DNA of 64,000 bases, taken from contig NC_092676.1 in the NCBI RefSeq assembly GCF_964355755.1, positions 26,642,288-26,706,287 on the forward strand, in the 5' to 3' direction. This DNA comes from Antedon mediterranea (Eukaryota > Echinodermata > Crinoidea > Comatulida > Antedonidae). The notes under the pieces are model-generated. The model ran no database searches and was not told where the DNA came from. It saw only the letters and a program-made list of their open reading frames with translations. The translations under genes and the position numbers were made by a program. Position 1 is the first letter of the stretch; the number at the start of each line of letters is the position of its first letter. This document shows, piece by piece, positions 11,581 to 23,391 of this stretch.

Positions 11581-12557
11581 TGACAAAAATGGCAGAGCCT
11601 GTTTTATACACTGGGTTAACCTTGTCAACACAATCTGGATCAGATGGCTAAAAACAGAACATTAAGTTTATTATAATTTATAAATATAAGTTAATTTATA
11701 TGAACATTTAATTTACACATTATTATCTATATATTGGAATACAATTGTTATCACAAAGAAAAGAACTCTGTTCTGTTCAAAATCACAACAGTATTTTGGT
11801 AAATTTAACGTTCGGTTTGTGACGTCATTTTGAAACTTTTAACAATAAAAAATAGTCAATCAGTAGGCTTAAGTCGTAAATCACCTCTTTAAAAATGTAA
11901 TACATTTTATAAAGCTAACATTTGCTTATTTGTCTTTGGAATATTGTTTACATACATTTTATCAAATTGAAAATAAAATCAATTGTGACTAAAGAAAGAA
12001 GGCTAAACATGATTTTGGATGATAATTACTGAGGATAGGTATTGCCTTTAAATAAGACTGGGTATAAAAAACTTAAATTAAACTTCACAGGCTATGTAGG
12101 AGTAACTAATTCCTTCATAATAGAAGAACTGGAGGCTTGGAACTGTATTCCTTTGGATAAAAAATAAAATCTTTTACCACAAAATCTGCTTTAAAATCTG
12201 CTTGTTCAATGGCAATGTTCACCAGCTGTTGACAACCAAGAAGAGTCTGCATCGTTGATAAACTTTATAACAGCTTCATAAAGGCTACAACTCATCACCA
12301 GTAACATCATGTAAAATCTATAAAAAAAAAAAACAATTAGTGAAGACAGAAACATTAACATTTGAGTAACTACCTTGCACCCCTAGAAGCTAAAACAGGA
12401 ACTTACTTCTTTTGAATTTTCAATGATCTGTTCTTGAACATCTTTGTTATTATATCTGGTCCCAAAGATTTGACCTTTGTACTCAAGAACTTGATGGCAC
12501 GATCACGAACAAGATCTTCTCCTGATTGAATTTGGGCAGATAATCCTCCTAAAGCAC
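11581..12557 (-). pseudogene. API5 exons 6, 5 and 4 duplicate, between units 1 and 2
   Basis: Exon 6 copy at 11647-11581 is 67 nt rather than 66, with one extra base after the PSDPDCVDK segment. Exon 5 copy at 12317-12178 is 140 rather than 141 nt (one A lost). Exon 4 copy lies at about 12557-12407 with at least one base lost in the TKDVEEQ segment. Each exon is therefore frameshifted, though GT donors and AG acceptors are still visible. Their order on the minus strand (4, 5, 6) is the gene order, which identifies them as the distal end of the tandem duplication. Confidence 0.85.
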
Positions 12558-13376
12558 CTGCTCAAAATCATAAAATTTTTTATAAAATATGAATATTTAA
12601 ACCAATAGATGCACACATCATCTAATTTCACACAACACCACCATGTGCATTTGTTTGTGTTGATTTCAAGTCCGTAAGCAGATGTAGTTTATTATACTAA
12701 TGAAGACGTTAAACGTGTCAAAAATTCAAGGTATGTGCTGTAATGTTGTTTAAAAAACACTTTGTTAGGAATAATGTTGTAATATCAGCCATCAACGTTG
12801 GTCAATTATTACTGGAGAAACCAGGACAAATTATTTTCTGGATGATGTACAGAGACATTTAGATATTAAACCTTATTCAAATGTAATACTTAATTTTAGT
12901 GATATGAGGGTCATCTCCTATTTTACAAAGAGTGAGGATTGTAAGCATAAGCCAGCCATGAGTTTCACAGAAATCACAATTTTATTTAAGTTACTAATTT
13001 TAAATCTTTTAAGCACAATGGTATTCTTAGAATAGAAACTAAAATTAAAATGAACCATAAATAATATTTAGTTTAAAATGTTCTGATTATGCTGAACCAA
13101 GTTAATAAAAAGGCTACATTCATAAACCAATAAAACTATGTTATCAACTTTATTTTCAAAACACCAAAACATAAAAAGGAATTATCACAAATAATTAAGA
13201 ACAATTATTACATTATCGAGCATTACATTAAGTGTTACTCATTGCAAAAAACATGAAAACCCAAAAAAAACTATGTTGCTTGCGTGTACAGTACTATTAT
13301 CATACAGACTTGAATATAAGCCAACCCCATGAATAAGGTTTCGCGTGGGGAACACTTCTGTAGAAGCTACCTCCAA

Positions 13377-14296
13377 ACTTACCTTTCAACAAAATAGAAT
13401 TCCATCACCTCTTAAAGCGAAAACTCAGGATAAATAAAAAAAGTTAAATATAAACTATAAATTCTGAATAAAATAATATGTTTCTCATTTTGCTCTTTCC
13501 AAAAACAAAGTTCTAAGGTTAAAAAAAAACTAAAGCTACTAACAAATAATTCACTTACCGCCATACTTGTTTTCTTTAGTGTATTTTCATGTGCAATATA
13601 AACAATGAAAAATAATCTTACACAATTCGAGTTATATCTCACTCTTCGAGAAGAAAGGCTATTGTCAGTTTATCCAGGTAAGCTTGGCACGAAATAAAAC
13701 ACTACACTTTAGTATCAGGTGCTGGGATTTCCTTGCATCTACTTACTAGAATTAGCAATGATGACAATGATTTTAATATACTTACCATGCTTTGTAACAG
13801 TACAGTATAATTGTTGAAAATTTATAATGAAAAATGGTACTGTACTTACCTATGTCATAGGTCAACTATTATGCAAATGAGACTTACTCCATGAACATCT
13901 AGCCGGCTCTATGCTTGCTTACAAACAAATCAGTTGTTTGACTGCAAAAATGATTACAAGGTGCAGATTTCTGTCTACTAAAGATAGTAGTATTATCGAT
14001 AATAATAACCAGAAGCAAGTCTACCTTTAAAATTATTACATAATAGTTGAGGTCACCTAAATAGAAAAATTACTAACAAAAAACATAACTAATATTTTCC
14101 TTCCCATTTACAATATTCCTGGTTGCTCACCTGGTGTAAAGACTTCTATAGTCTGTCTCTATCAACTCCATGACATATACCTGCTTGTTGTTCAGCATAT
14201 TACTTGAATGTACAGTGCATTTCACACATGTACAACCAACATATAAAGTGTTATAGCTATACTTACCATTGTGTGGCAAAGATGCAATCTGTTGTT
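13377..14296 (-). other. Cluster of splice donors, candidate micro-exon gene, unit 2
   Basis: ACTTAC (GTAAGT on minus) at 13377-13382, 13553-13558, 13741-13746, 13780-13785, 13844-13849, 13882-13887 and 14261-14266. A 72-nt candidate exon, 14202-14131, lies between an AAG and GTGAGC. It reads NMLNNKQVYVMELIETDYRS and continues to the donor. It joins in frame with the 31-nt exon before it (TTDCIFATQ). The next candidate exon downstream does not join in the same phase, so the model is incomplete. Confidence 0.42.
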
Positions 14297-14381
14297 ACTA
14301 TAATACATGAAGTCATCATATTACATGTTAAGTCTATTACTTCTGGTTATCTAAACATGGTACGGGTGCAGGTCAACTCGG

Positions 14382-14548
14382 CCCTAAACCGTCTCGGCCA
14401 AAGTCAAGTCGGCCCCACGTCAAGTCGGCCCCAAGTCAAGCCGGCCTCAAGTCAACTCGGCCTCAAGTCAATTCGGCCTCACGTCAACTCGGCCTCAAGT
14501 CAACTCGGCCTAAAGTCAACTCGGCCAAAAACTAATCCGTCAACTCGG
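14382..14548 (+). repeat. GGCC-containing tandem repeat, left end of the foldback element
   Basis: About ten imperfect copies of a 16-18 bp unit such as AAGTCAACTCGGCCTC. It is GC-rich against an AT-rich background. The 125-codon open frame across it is only the repeat translated. Confidence 0.85.
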
Positions 14549-15147
14549 CCTTTAAAAAGTATGGAATGCAAAAAGTGCTAATATAGTAGTTCATTACAAT
14601 GGCAGGATATAGTACGGTTAGGCCTATATAATAGACGAAATAAAACGGAAATTTCAATGTAAATTAAAACACACTGGCTGATCGTTTTTCGTTTAATTGA
14701 TAGGTAATTTTTATTTATATTGTTGGTTGGTTTGTCTCAGTAAGAACCCTCAGTAATGTGTTTGTTAGATCTATTTTGAGGATGTTCCCAGAAATAATCG
14801 CAAATATTCTTAGAAGGCCTATATATTATATAGATATTATTAGATTAATACAGTAAAATAAAAATGGGTTTTTTTGTATATATTCTCTCTCAAATTATTA
14901 GCAATATGTCACGGTCAAAGTGAATAACTATATGTGACATTAAAATGGTATATTACAGTAACAAAATCTTTTCACACATTTATTGACGATGTCAATCAAA
15001 CTACCGAAGAGATTATGGAAACAAATTCGGAATGTTCTGTCATGTTAAATTTCTATTGCAATTGTGGGCTATTCAAATTGTTTTTATTACTTTTGTTAGG
15101 CCTATTTGATTATAATGGAGAATCCAATGAATACATTTATAGGAAAT

Positions 15148-15290
15148 TAATCTAAAACACACTGAAGAAATCATCATGAATAAATGGTGTATTTTTATTT
15201 TGTCAAGCATAAAAACTAATCTAAAACACACTGAAGAAATCATCATGAAAAAATGGCGTATTTTTATTTTGTCAAGCAAAAACTAAAACA
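15148..15290 (+). repeat. Two-copy ~70-bp direct repeat inside the foldback element
   Basis: CTAATCTAAAACACACTGAA and the following 50 bp, ending TTTTGTCAAGCA, occur twice in succession with few changes. Non-coding. Confidence 0.8.
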
Positions 15291-16233
15291 TATTGTTTGA
15301 GTCCAAAACAACGGAATTCCTAAACAACATAATATTGCCTTTGCATTCTCATCTGTTTTTTAACACCCACCGCGCCCTGTATTGTTCAATAAAATTGATC
15401 ACCTAAAGGGGCATTCCCACCGTCCGTACCTGTTCCGTTTCGCGGACGGCGCCGTTTTTTCAACGTGACGCGCGCCCGTTCACCGTTCCGTTTTAAACAT
15501 TCACACCTGTTCCGTTTTGTGACGTGACGTTAAAATAGCAGCCGTTTCTGGATGATCATCGGATGATAGTGAGGAAGAAATTATTCTTTTTAGTTTAATT
15601 AAAGATGATATTACAAAACGGGACACAAGATTCCCGATGATAGTATAACAACACACACCATGACAAATTCCATGAATCCATACTTAAATACAATAAAATC
15701 ACAATCACATCCCTATGGACTGTTATGGAAGCAAATTTCTCTCTTCCCATGGTGTACTGTATTAATTATGAATAATTATGAAGTACTAAACGAAATGAAA
15801 ATAAAAATGTCATACAAAAAAAACCGTAAGGCCTATTTGAAAATAATGCACATTCATGTCTGGGGTGTGTGTGCATGTAACCTATACCCATAATGCTTAT
15901 GCAATTTGTTTTCTTGCCTTTTGATTTGTTTTGATTTTAATGTCATTTTATTCTTTTTATATTGATGTATATACAGTTGTAGACCGAAGTATATTGTTTA
16001 AATATTTTTTTTTTTAATGTCTTCTTCGACAGTTATTCCTGTATACAAAATGTGAAGAAATATTTGTTTATTTCAAACAATATAAATAAATACTACCTAT
16101 CAATTAATATTATATAATCATTTATATTGAATTTTCCGTTGTATTTCGTCTATTATGTAGGCATAACCGTACTATATCCTGCCATTATAATATTAACTAC
16201 TATATTAGCACTTTTTGCGTTTCATAGTTTTTA

Positions 16234-16414
16234 GAGGCCGAGTTGACGGATTAGTTTTTGGCCGAGTTGACGTGAGGCCGAGTTGACTTGAGGCCGAGTT
16301 GACGTGGGGCCGAGTTGATGTGGGGCCGAGGTGACGTAGGGCCGAGTTGACTTGGGGCCGACTTGACGTGGGGCCGACTTGACTTTGGCCGAGACGGTTT
16401 AGGGCCGAGTTGGA
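16234..16414 (-). repeat. GGCC-containing tandem repeat, right end of the foldback element
   Basis: The inverted counterpart of 14382-14548, with units such as GGCCGAGTTGACGTGAG. The outermost CAACTCGGCCCTAAACCG block is identical to the left end when read in reverse. Confidence 0.85.
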
Positions 16415-16646
16415 TCGAAACCCATGGTACATTTCATACAATATAAATATCTCAAATATGTTGTTAAATATTTATGAACAACTTGACACAAAGAAATATT
16501 ATTTGCACACAATGTAATTTGTTCCTGTGGTCTTGTAGGGTAAAAGCCAATTCAATTAATGATTCACATTTAGAATATAATATCCACTGTGTATTAAATA
16601 TGTATTTTGTTAAATGTTTGACCATTGTCTGTACAATTAGTTTACT

Positions 16647-16889
16647 TTGTGTCTAGTTGATCCAATTCGAGTCTCACAACCAACATCGTACTCACAATTA
16701 CGAGTCAGAATGGAATATTATGATCACCGAGTCGACGCTGGATCCAATCACGTCCAAAACACTTGGCTGGATCTAAAGTGGTATTGTGATTTTACACAGG
16801 AGTTGATGTTGATAGGAGAACAGCCCATCTTTTATACATTCTATCATTTTTGTTGTTTGTTTACAGTATGTGATGTGTTTCAAAACTAG
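16647..16889 (+). other. Conserved 80-codon open frame in spacer, unit 2
   Basis: Second copy of the frame at 2136-2378, differing by Pro for Gln near its start. The flanking duplicated DNA is equally similar, so conservation alone does not prove coding. No function can be given. Confidence 0.25.
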
Positions 16890-17707
16890 CATGCTTTTCA
16901 AACATGTCTAAGCTAGCGTAATGATACATAAATCTATAAATTGAGTTCAACAATAGTATGTATACATTTGTGTTTGCAACACAGTCTAGTAAAAGTATCA
17001 TCAGTACTAAAGTAGTTCCTTAAAAAAACTAAATTCTCAACAATCTACCAGTAACATAGGTGAAAATTTTAACATTTTGTACATACAAAAGAAAACTTAA
17101 TTGAAATACTGAAATGTTTTGGTAAATTGATTCAGTATAAAAACATCAGCTTGTAAATGATATAGCTAAATCAAAGCAACATTGTGAATTTTTTTGTTAA
17201 AAATGTCGGCTGATTTTAATTACAAAACCATAACAATTTACAATTGGTTAACTACAGAGAATAAATTCATTTTTACATTATTTTCTGGGTAATAACACTA
17301 ACAATAATCAAGGGATACTGTATTCAATTTTAGAAAAGGCAATAAAAAAGGTATTTTTAGTTTACATCAAAATAAGTCAACAACTGAAGATCGTTACTTA
17401 TTAGGAGAACCAGATAACAATACATTTTTACTGGAAATACCAAATCTATTTTACTTGAAAAAGTTACCAATACTTTATATAAATCTGTCGCCTGTATTAC
17501 TGTGAACCTTAACCTACAGAGTGACTGGCAATAGTAGGATCTGTAAATATTCTCATAACAGTGACTGTTGCGACATTCAAAAACGATTTCCACGGCCACG
17601 TCCTTTTGACCATCCACGACCTCGGAATCCACCTCGACGTTGCTGTCCTGTAAAACAATGTAAAAAAAGAGTTAAATAGATGTTAACAGGAAACATAGAT
17701 TAATCTC

Positions 17708-17832
17708 TAAAGCTCTGTCTACACAATAAAATGTGCCCATATATGGACTTGATGATGCCATATCACTACCATATTTGTGCATGTCACACTTTTTTTTGTC
17801 AAACTAGTTTGATAGTGTGGACAGAGCTTTAG
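17708..17832. mobile_element. MITE family A in API5 intron 11 copy, unit 2
   Basis: Same insertion as 3276-3417 with one internal tandem unit fewer; it predates the duplication. Confidence 0.85.
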
Positions 17833-18120
17833 TGTAAACCAATTTTTGAAAAAATTTATTTACCACCTCCAGTGAAATTATTTCCGTAATTTGCATCTCC
17901 TCCACTCGGGGCATTACCAGCTTTTGCGCTATAGCGCCCTCCAGGTGGATGGTACACTCCACGAGCTCCTCGCTGTTTATTGCCACCGCCTACTGTTGCT
18001 TTTTTAGCAGGTCCTGACTCAGAAAATGTGATTGGGGTGATGTTACCTCTCTTTACACTAGAATAACACAAAATAAAATTGAATTTAAATATATAAAAGT
18101 CTTTCAATTATGTGTGACCA

Positions 18121-18275
18121 AATCTCTGTCTACACTATCAAACTTTATGTGACAAAACAAAAATGTGATGTGCATATGTCCATATATAGATATGATGATG
18201 TCATATCAGTACCATATTTATGGGCACATCACTTATTTTCGTCACATAAAGTTTTATAATGTAGACAGAGCTTAA
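18121..18275. mobile_element. MITE family A in API5 intron 10 copy, unit 2
   Basis: Same insertion as 3714-3868; inverted ends and the internal GATGATGTCATATCAGTACC are retained. Confidence 0.85.
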
Positions 18276-19393
18276 ACTATGAGATACAATTTGTTCACAT
18301 ATTGTCATGCAAATGTTTCCTTATAACACATGTGAAAGCACCAAAAAAGTTAATATATTATTATTTCATATTAGGCAATTATATTCACATACCTTTGTTG
18401 TTGTTGTGTTTGTTCTGTTGTAGCTTTCTGGATTGGTTTCCATGACAATGTAATGATGCATCCGTAGCCTGGTGGGTTACGGAACAAGTCCTAGTGTAAA
18501 CAAAATAATGAATATTTAGTGTTTTATCCTTTATTTAACAAAAAAACATGGAGAGGCTGTATCTGCCCCCCCTTATTTATAAAGAAAACCCCTTAAAACA
18601 ATATGATAGAGTCAAGAATCACAATGGTTGGATGCTTCAATATGTCCGAGTATCATACGTGACAATGCTGTTGGTAATGCAAAGATCACAAAATGCACAA
18701 TGAGCGTGCCATACCTTAATTAAAGCATTGATATTGGTTGTTATCTTAAGAGCGACAACTTTGATCTTATTCTCGTCAGATTTCAATACATCTCCTGTTT
18801 TATCTCGCAGGTCTGCCCTCAGTTGTTTCATGTAAACTTGGTTACCACGTGCAAAATACTGTAATCTGTAAAAACAATAACAAAATTTAATTTAATGATT
18901 TATTAATATCTTTTTTTTAATTTTTAAATTAGGCAATTTCAATGTCCCATAATTGGAAGGGAAAAACAAATTTTGATGAAACAAAATTACTGTAATCCTA
19001 TTCAAAAATAAATTGCTTTTTTGTTGTTTATTTTGTCTTAAGAGCTATATCTTTTATTCAATCAATAATTAGAAAAATAAAACCCTTTTGGATCAATATG
19101 CCAACAAATAATATGCATTCATTCTGAAATACTGCAAAATTACCCATCTGGTGAAGAGTGTACATTAAACATTCTACGATTGAAAATTGTAATTTAGGTT
19201 CATCGCTATCTCTCTCCTTCCTCAACTTCAGCTGGTGGAAGCGGCATATACTCCTAGAAAATATATTATTTAATAATTTTGAATGAAGCAGAAGATACAA
19301 AGTTTCTTCGACCAGAAAAATACTAGATCTCTTCTTCTGTCTTCCCTGATAAAACTTTTGTATGGAAAACAAACTGCTACTGTATACAAGCTC

Positions 19394-19580
19394 TTAAGCT
19401 CTGTCTAAACTATCAAACTTTATGTGATAAAACAATGTAATGTGCCCAGATATGGACATCATGATGTCATATCACATATTTAGGTACATATCACTACCAT
19501 ATTTAGGCATATCACTACCATATTTGGGCACATCACACTATTTTGTCACATAAAGTTTGATAGTGTAGACAGAGCTTTAA
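19394..19580. mobile_element. MITE family A in API5 intron 7 copy, unit 2
   Basis: Same insertion as 5041-5225 and identical in most positions, with TTAA at both ends. Confidence 0.88.
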
Positions 19581-19938
19581 TCAAGATTGTTACAGGGAGG
19601 TTTGTTTTTGGCTAAGGGCTTGGCATGCAATGAAAATGATCAACATACTACACAACAACTACCTACAGTACACCTATCTTTATTGAACAGGACATTCTAT
19701 AATTTTGTAAAATATTTTAAATCATTTAAAAGATGAACATCATTCTTACCAGCAATGCATTGTGAACCGTCTCTAAGCACCCTCTGTCTTCGTAATCTCC
19801 ACAGTGTGTAGACATCTCAGCTAATAACTTTAATACTTCCAACTTTACATTTGTACCTTCTGGTCCCGCCAGCTCACTGAGGAACGGGACGACATGGTTG
19901 GAAATGTGTTCTATAAACTTTGTTGAATGCACATTTTT

Positions 19939-21217
19939 CTAGAAAAAAAAAGAAGAATATTTGTTAGAAAAAAAGTTTTAGCATTAAATGGTAAAAGTGA
20001 TAATTTGTGAATAGGCCACTCTTGTAGGTAGATCAACTTTCGTATGCACTTTCAGGTCAAGAGAATTTGACTTTAAGGTTGACTTGGTTTAGGGTGGTCA
20101 AACAATGCATACATTCATGTACAGTCTAATGGGACATTTTAGTAAAAAATGACCTTTGACTCGCACCAAAGGCATGTTAGTATATCCAAATACGTTCACA
20201 CATACGGTGTAAGTAGCATGGCTTAAGTTAATCCATGGATTAAAATGCCAAGGTGTTTACACGTACGGCGTTTGTTATGGGGTAAAATACATAAGTCCAA
20301 GTACTGTTTAAGTTTTAAAAGTAATAACCCAGGGTCCCTTTTTAGATTTTGAAGGCCATCTTTTTTTGTTTAACCATTTCATAAAATACGGCCATCTTAA
20401 TTATAGTGAGGGTTTGATTTCCATTTCATGCGTTGAATTCTTTCCCAAAAGTCACTCTGCTTTTAGACATTATTTACTTTTAATTTCACTCTAACCAATT
20501 CATGCGCTTTCAGATTGAAGATTTACAGTATATATAAATTTACAATACATATAGTAAAAAACATGAAGTAATTGGTAAATATCTTGAAATAAGGTAAAAA
20601 TTATTCAAACATCGCTGTAGTTTAGTTCCTTGACATTAGTTAAGATGGGGTATGTAGCTGTCGTTAATAACGACAAAGACGTGGCGTGGTGAGTTGCGTT
20701 AATAATAATAATAATAATACCTAGTTCACATGTAAAGGCAAGGTGCAAGCCAGCTTTACACTGTACGTATGAACCCCTATGAAGATTTTTGATATATTAT
20801 GTACTCATATAGTATAAGGCCTGAGTATTGCTTCAAGGAACAATTATAATCACATTAAACTTTTTAAAACCATTGATAAACAAACCATGGTGCTTCTTTG
20901 TTATTCAGTTCACTGATTCAGTTCAGTCTTTCCTGATTTCACAATATTCACATCTAGTTTAGAAGACAGCTCATATTAATGTGACATTTTAAGGTGGAAA
21001 AAACCACTTTATTTAATTACTGGAATAACATTTTGTTTAATTGAAATTTGAGCTGCACAAGTACAGAACAAGGTATTTAACATATAAATTGCTTTTTTAA
21101 GTAGATTTAATCTATAATCTATACAAACAGCCAATGATATTATTGATAGATTTAGGCGATGGGCTGGAGTAAATCATTATTAATATATATATATACAATT
21201 ATAACTCCTATTGCAGG
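19939..21217 (+). promoter_or_regulatory. Upstream region of TRIM copy 2
   Basis: As for copy 1. The acceptor-like CTCCTATTGCAGG abuts ATG. Several 1-10 bp indels separate it from the unit 1 region. Confidence 0.5.
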
Positions 21218-22916
21218 ATGGCTAGCAACGACATTAGTCTACTTGGAGATATAGATGATAAAGTTCTAGAATGTTCTATCTGTAATGAAAGGTTAGAAGA
21301 TCCAAAATCACTTAGCTGCCTTCATACCTTCTGTCTGAAGTGTTTGGAGAATTGGGTTCAAACCAATCGTGGCAAGCTAAAATGCCCTATTTGTCGGAAA
21401 AAGTATCCCATACCAAAAGGAGGGCTTCAAAAACTTGCCCCAAACACAATTCTAAACAACCTCTTGGAAACCATCAAACAGCATGAAGTGAAAGATGAGG
21501 CCAAAGGCACTGCCTCTCTGTGTGCCTCTCATGCTCAACCATTGAAAATGTATTGTACAAAATGTAAAGTACCAATATGCATAGAATGCACTGAAATGGA
21601 ACATGCTGCAGGAGATGGAAAACATGAACTAATTAACATTGTAACAGCATTTAATACATTTAAGGAAACATCAGAAGACTTGAAGAAAGCTGCCAATGAA
21701 TCCATAAAAAAAACAGAAAATGTACTTAAAGTAGTTACAAAGAATTCTAAAGAACTAGAAGAAAGTAAAGAGGCAAAGTCTTACAGATATTGATGACCAA
21801 GTTCAAGAAATGGTACAAGTAATCCAGAAAAAAGGAGAAGAAATGAGAAAAAAAGTTGAAACAAATTATGTGGAGGAAAAGAAAGTTAATGACGTACAAA
21901 CTACAAATTTAACAAAAATCATTTCTGAATTAAACACAAGGGTGAGTTTCCTAAATCAGTTACTAATGAGTGAGCCAGCAATTGCTATGAGATCAAGTGA
22001 GATTGTATTAAATACACTGATGGATGAAATTAATAAATCTGAAGAAATCAAGCAAAAGGACAGCAAACAAATTAAATTTATCAGAAACAAACAACCAATT
22101 GATTTACTGAAAGAAAATGACATTGGAAATGTTATATTCAAACCATTTACTATCGAAGTAGAGGGTAAGCCTACAGGAGTAGCAAAATGTGAGGATGATT
22201 GCTTCCTGGTTTCATTTCTCACAAATAAAATTCACAAGTACAACCAATCAGGAAAATGTACAAGCAAGATTACACTACCAGAAGGTGTGGAAGTTAACAG
22301 AATGTACAAAATGAAGAATGGCAACATAGCATTCAGTGATTATAGCATTACTACATGCATTCAAGTATGTGATATGAATGGTCATGTGATCAAATCCATT
22401 GGTAAGGGTGTATTGATGGATCCATATGGTATTCACATAGATGAGGCAGCTAATGTTATATATGTAGCAGATTGGGACATAGGATGTGTGTTCATGTTTG
22501 ACATTAATAGTGGTAAGCAGTTGAAGAAGATAGGATCACAAAATGAAGAACATGAATACACTAGTGTTGCACTTACAAAAACTGGTAAAGTACTTGTAGC
22601 AGATAGAGGGCAGCATCAAGTATTATTGTATGATGACAAGGACAAGTCAATGAAAGTACTCATCAATGAAGGGTGGGAAGATGGTAAGGTGATGGGACCA
22701 AGTGGAGTTGTAGTTGATGAGGAGGATGATAACATCATCGTAGCAAGTATTGAAAAACTACAACTATTCAGTAGTGATGGACATTTTATCAAAAGAATTG
22801 ATAAACAAGAAGATGGAATTAGTTATCCACGTCAGTTATGTATCATTTCATATAACCCATGTATGATTGCTTTAGCAAATTACGATGACAGCACAATCCA
22901 AACATTCAATTATTGA
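21218..22916 (+). pseudogene. TRIM copy 2: RING/B-box/coiled-coil/NHL, one frameshift
   Basis: 21218-21793 is open through RING, B-box and the first coiled-coil helix (191 aa). One extra A at about 21775-21778, in the segment after ELEESKEA, shifts the frame and ends it in SYRY. The second frame, 21810-22916 (368 aa), completes the coiled coil and NHL propeller and is practically identical to copy 1. Apart from this single base the gene is intact, including all RING and B-box zinc ligands, so a sequencing or assembly error cannot be excluded. Upstream about 1.2 kb and downstream flanks also match copy 1. Confidence 0.88.
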
Positions 22917-23391
22917 TGTATAAAATATATCATTACATTAAAGAAACACAGTTGAATGAAAGATCAAGTACATTAAAAATTATCTATTAATTAGTTTATT
23001 ACACAAAGCTTAACATTTAAAAACAATCTTCAAATAAATTGGAAATTTTAAAATAAAGCTGAAAATAACCAATATCTATTCATATGAGGCGAAACTTATG
23101 ATTTTGTATTTTCTAACTTTAATATCATTTGAACTAATGTTATAATTACAGTATGTCATCATTGAAAAATAAATGGATTTTTTTTTTGTGAATATATTTA
23201 GTATTTTTAGAATAAGCCTAATTTGAATTATTGTACAGTATATTATAATAATATATGTTACACTTGTAGGCAAAGGCAGTTTTTGTTTTAGTTTTCCTAG
23301 TTTTAAATCATTAAATACAACATTATTCTTATTTCATCAAGTAATCATACTGTAGATACCTATGGTATTTAAATGAAAGTAGATTGTACCT

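Larger units (their letters stand above)
14364..16422. mobile_element. Foldback-like DNA element with long repeat-built inverted ends
   Basis: The element is absent from the same place in units 1 and 3, where AAACATGGTACATTTC is continuous. In unit 2 this site is split with CATGGTAC duplicated at 14356-14363 and 16423-16430. The ends are inverted repeats of about 200 bp made of 16-18 bp tandem units containing CAACTCGGCC. The interior (14590-16200) is AT-rich with no transposase frame, so it is non-autonomous. An 8-bp target duplication fits hAT, P or foldback-type elements; I cannot choose. Confidence 0.9.
12558..17576. other. Spacer downstream of API5, unit 2
   Basis: Homologous to 221-3145 but enlarged by the 2.06-kb foldback element (14364-16422). 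The splice-donor cluster and the 80-codon frame are retained on either side of it. Confidence 0.6.
17577..19938 (-). pseudogene. API5 exons 7-12 duplicate, unit 2 (exon 8 broken)
   Basis: Exon copies: 19938-19750 (7), 19253-19141 (8, damaged), 18865-18715 (9), 18490-18393 (10), 18057-17864 (11), 17647-17577 (12). Exons 7 and 9-12 have the functional lengths and no stops. Exon 8 lost 8 nt in its acidic ENGKDSDE segment, which shifts the frame. It also lost its last part with the splice donor, so a normal message could not be spliced through it. Exon 9 to exon 12 conservation probably reflects recent duplication or gene conversion rather than function. Confidence 0.88.

Noticed and set aside
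14204-14581. 125-codon frame with repeated SQLGLKS-like peptide
   Set aside because: It is the translation of the GGCC tandem repeat at the end of the foldback element; the reverse end gives a similar frame at 16441-16205.
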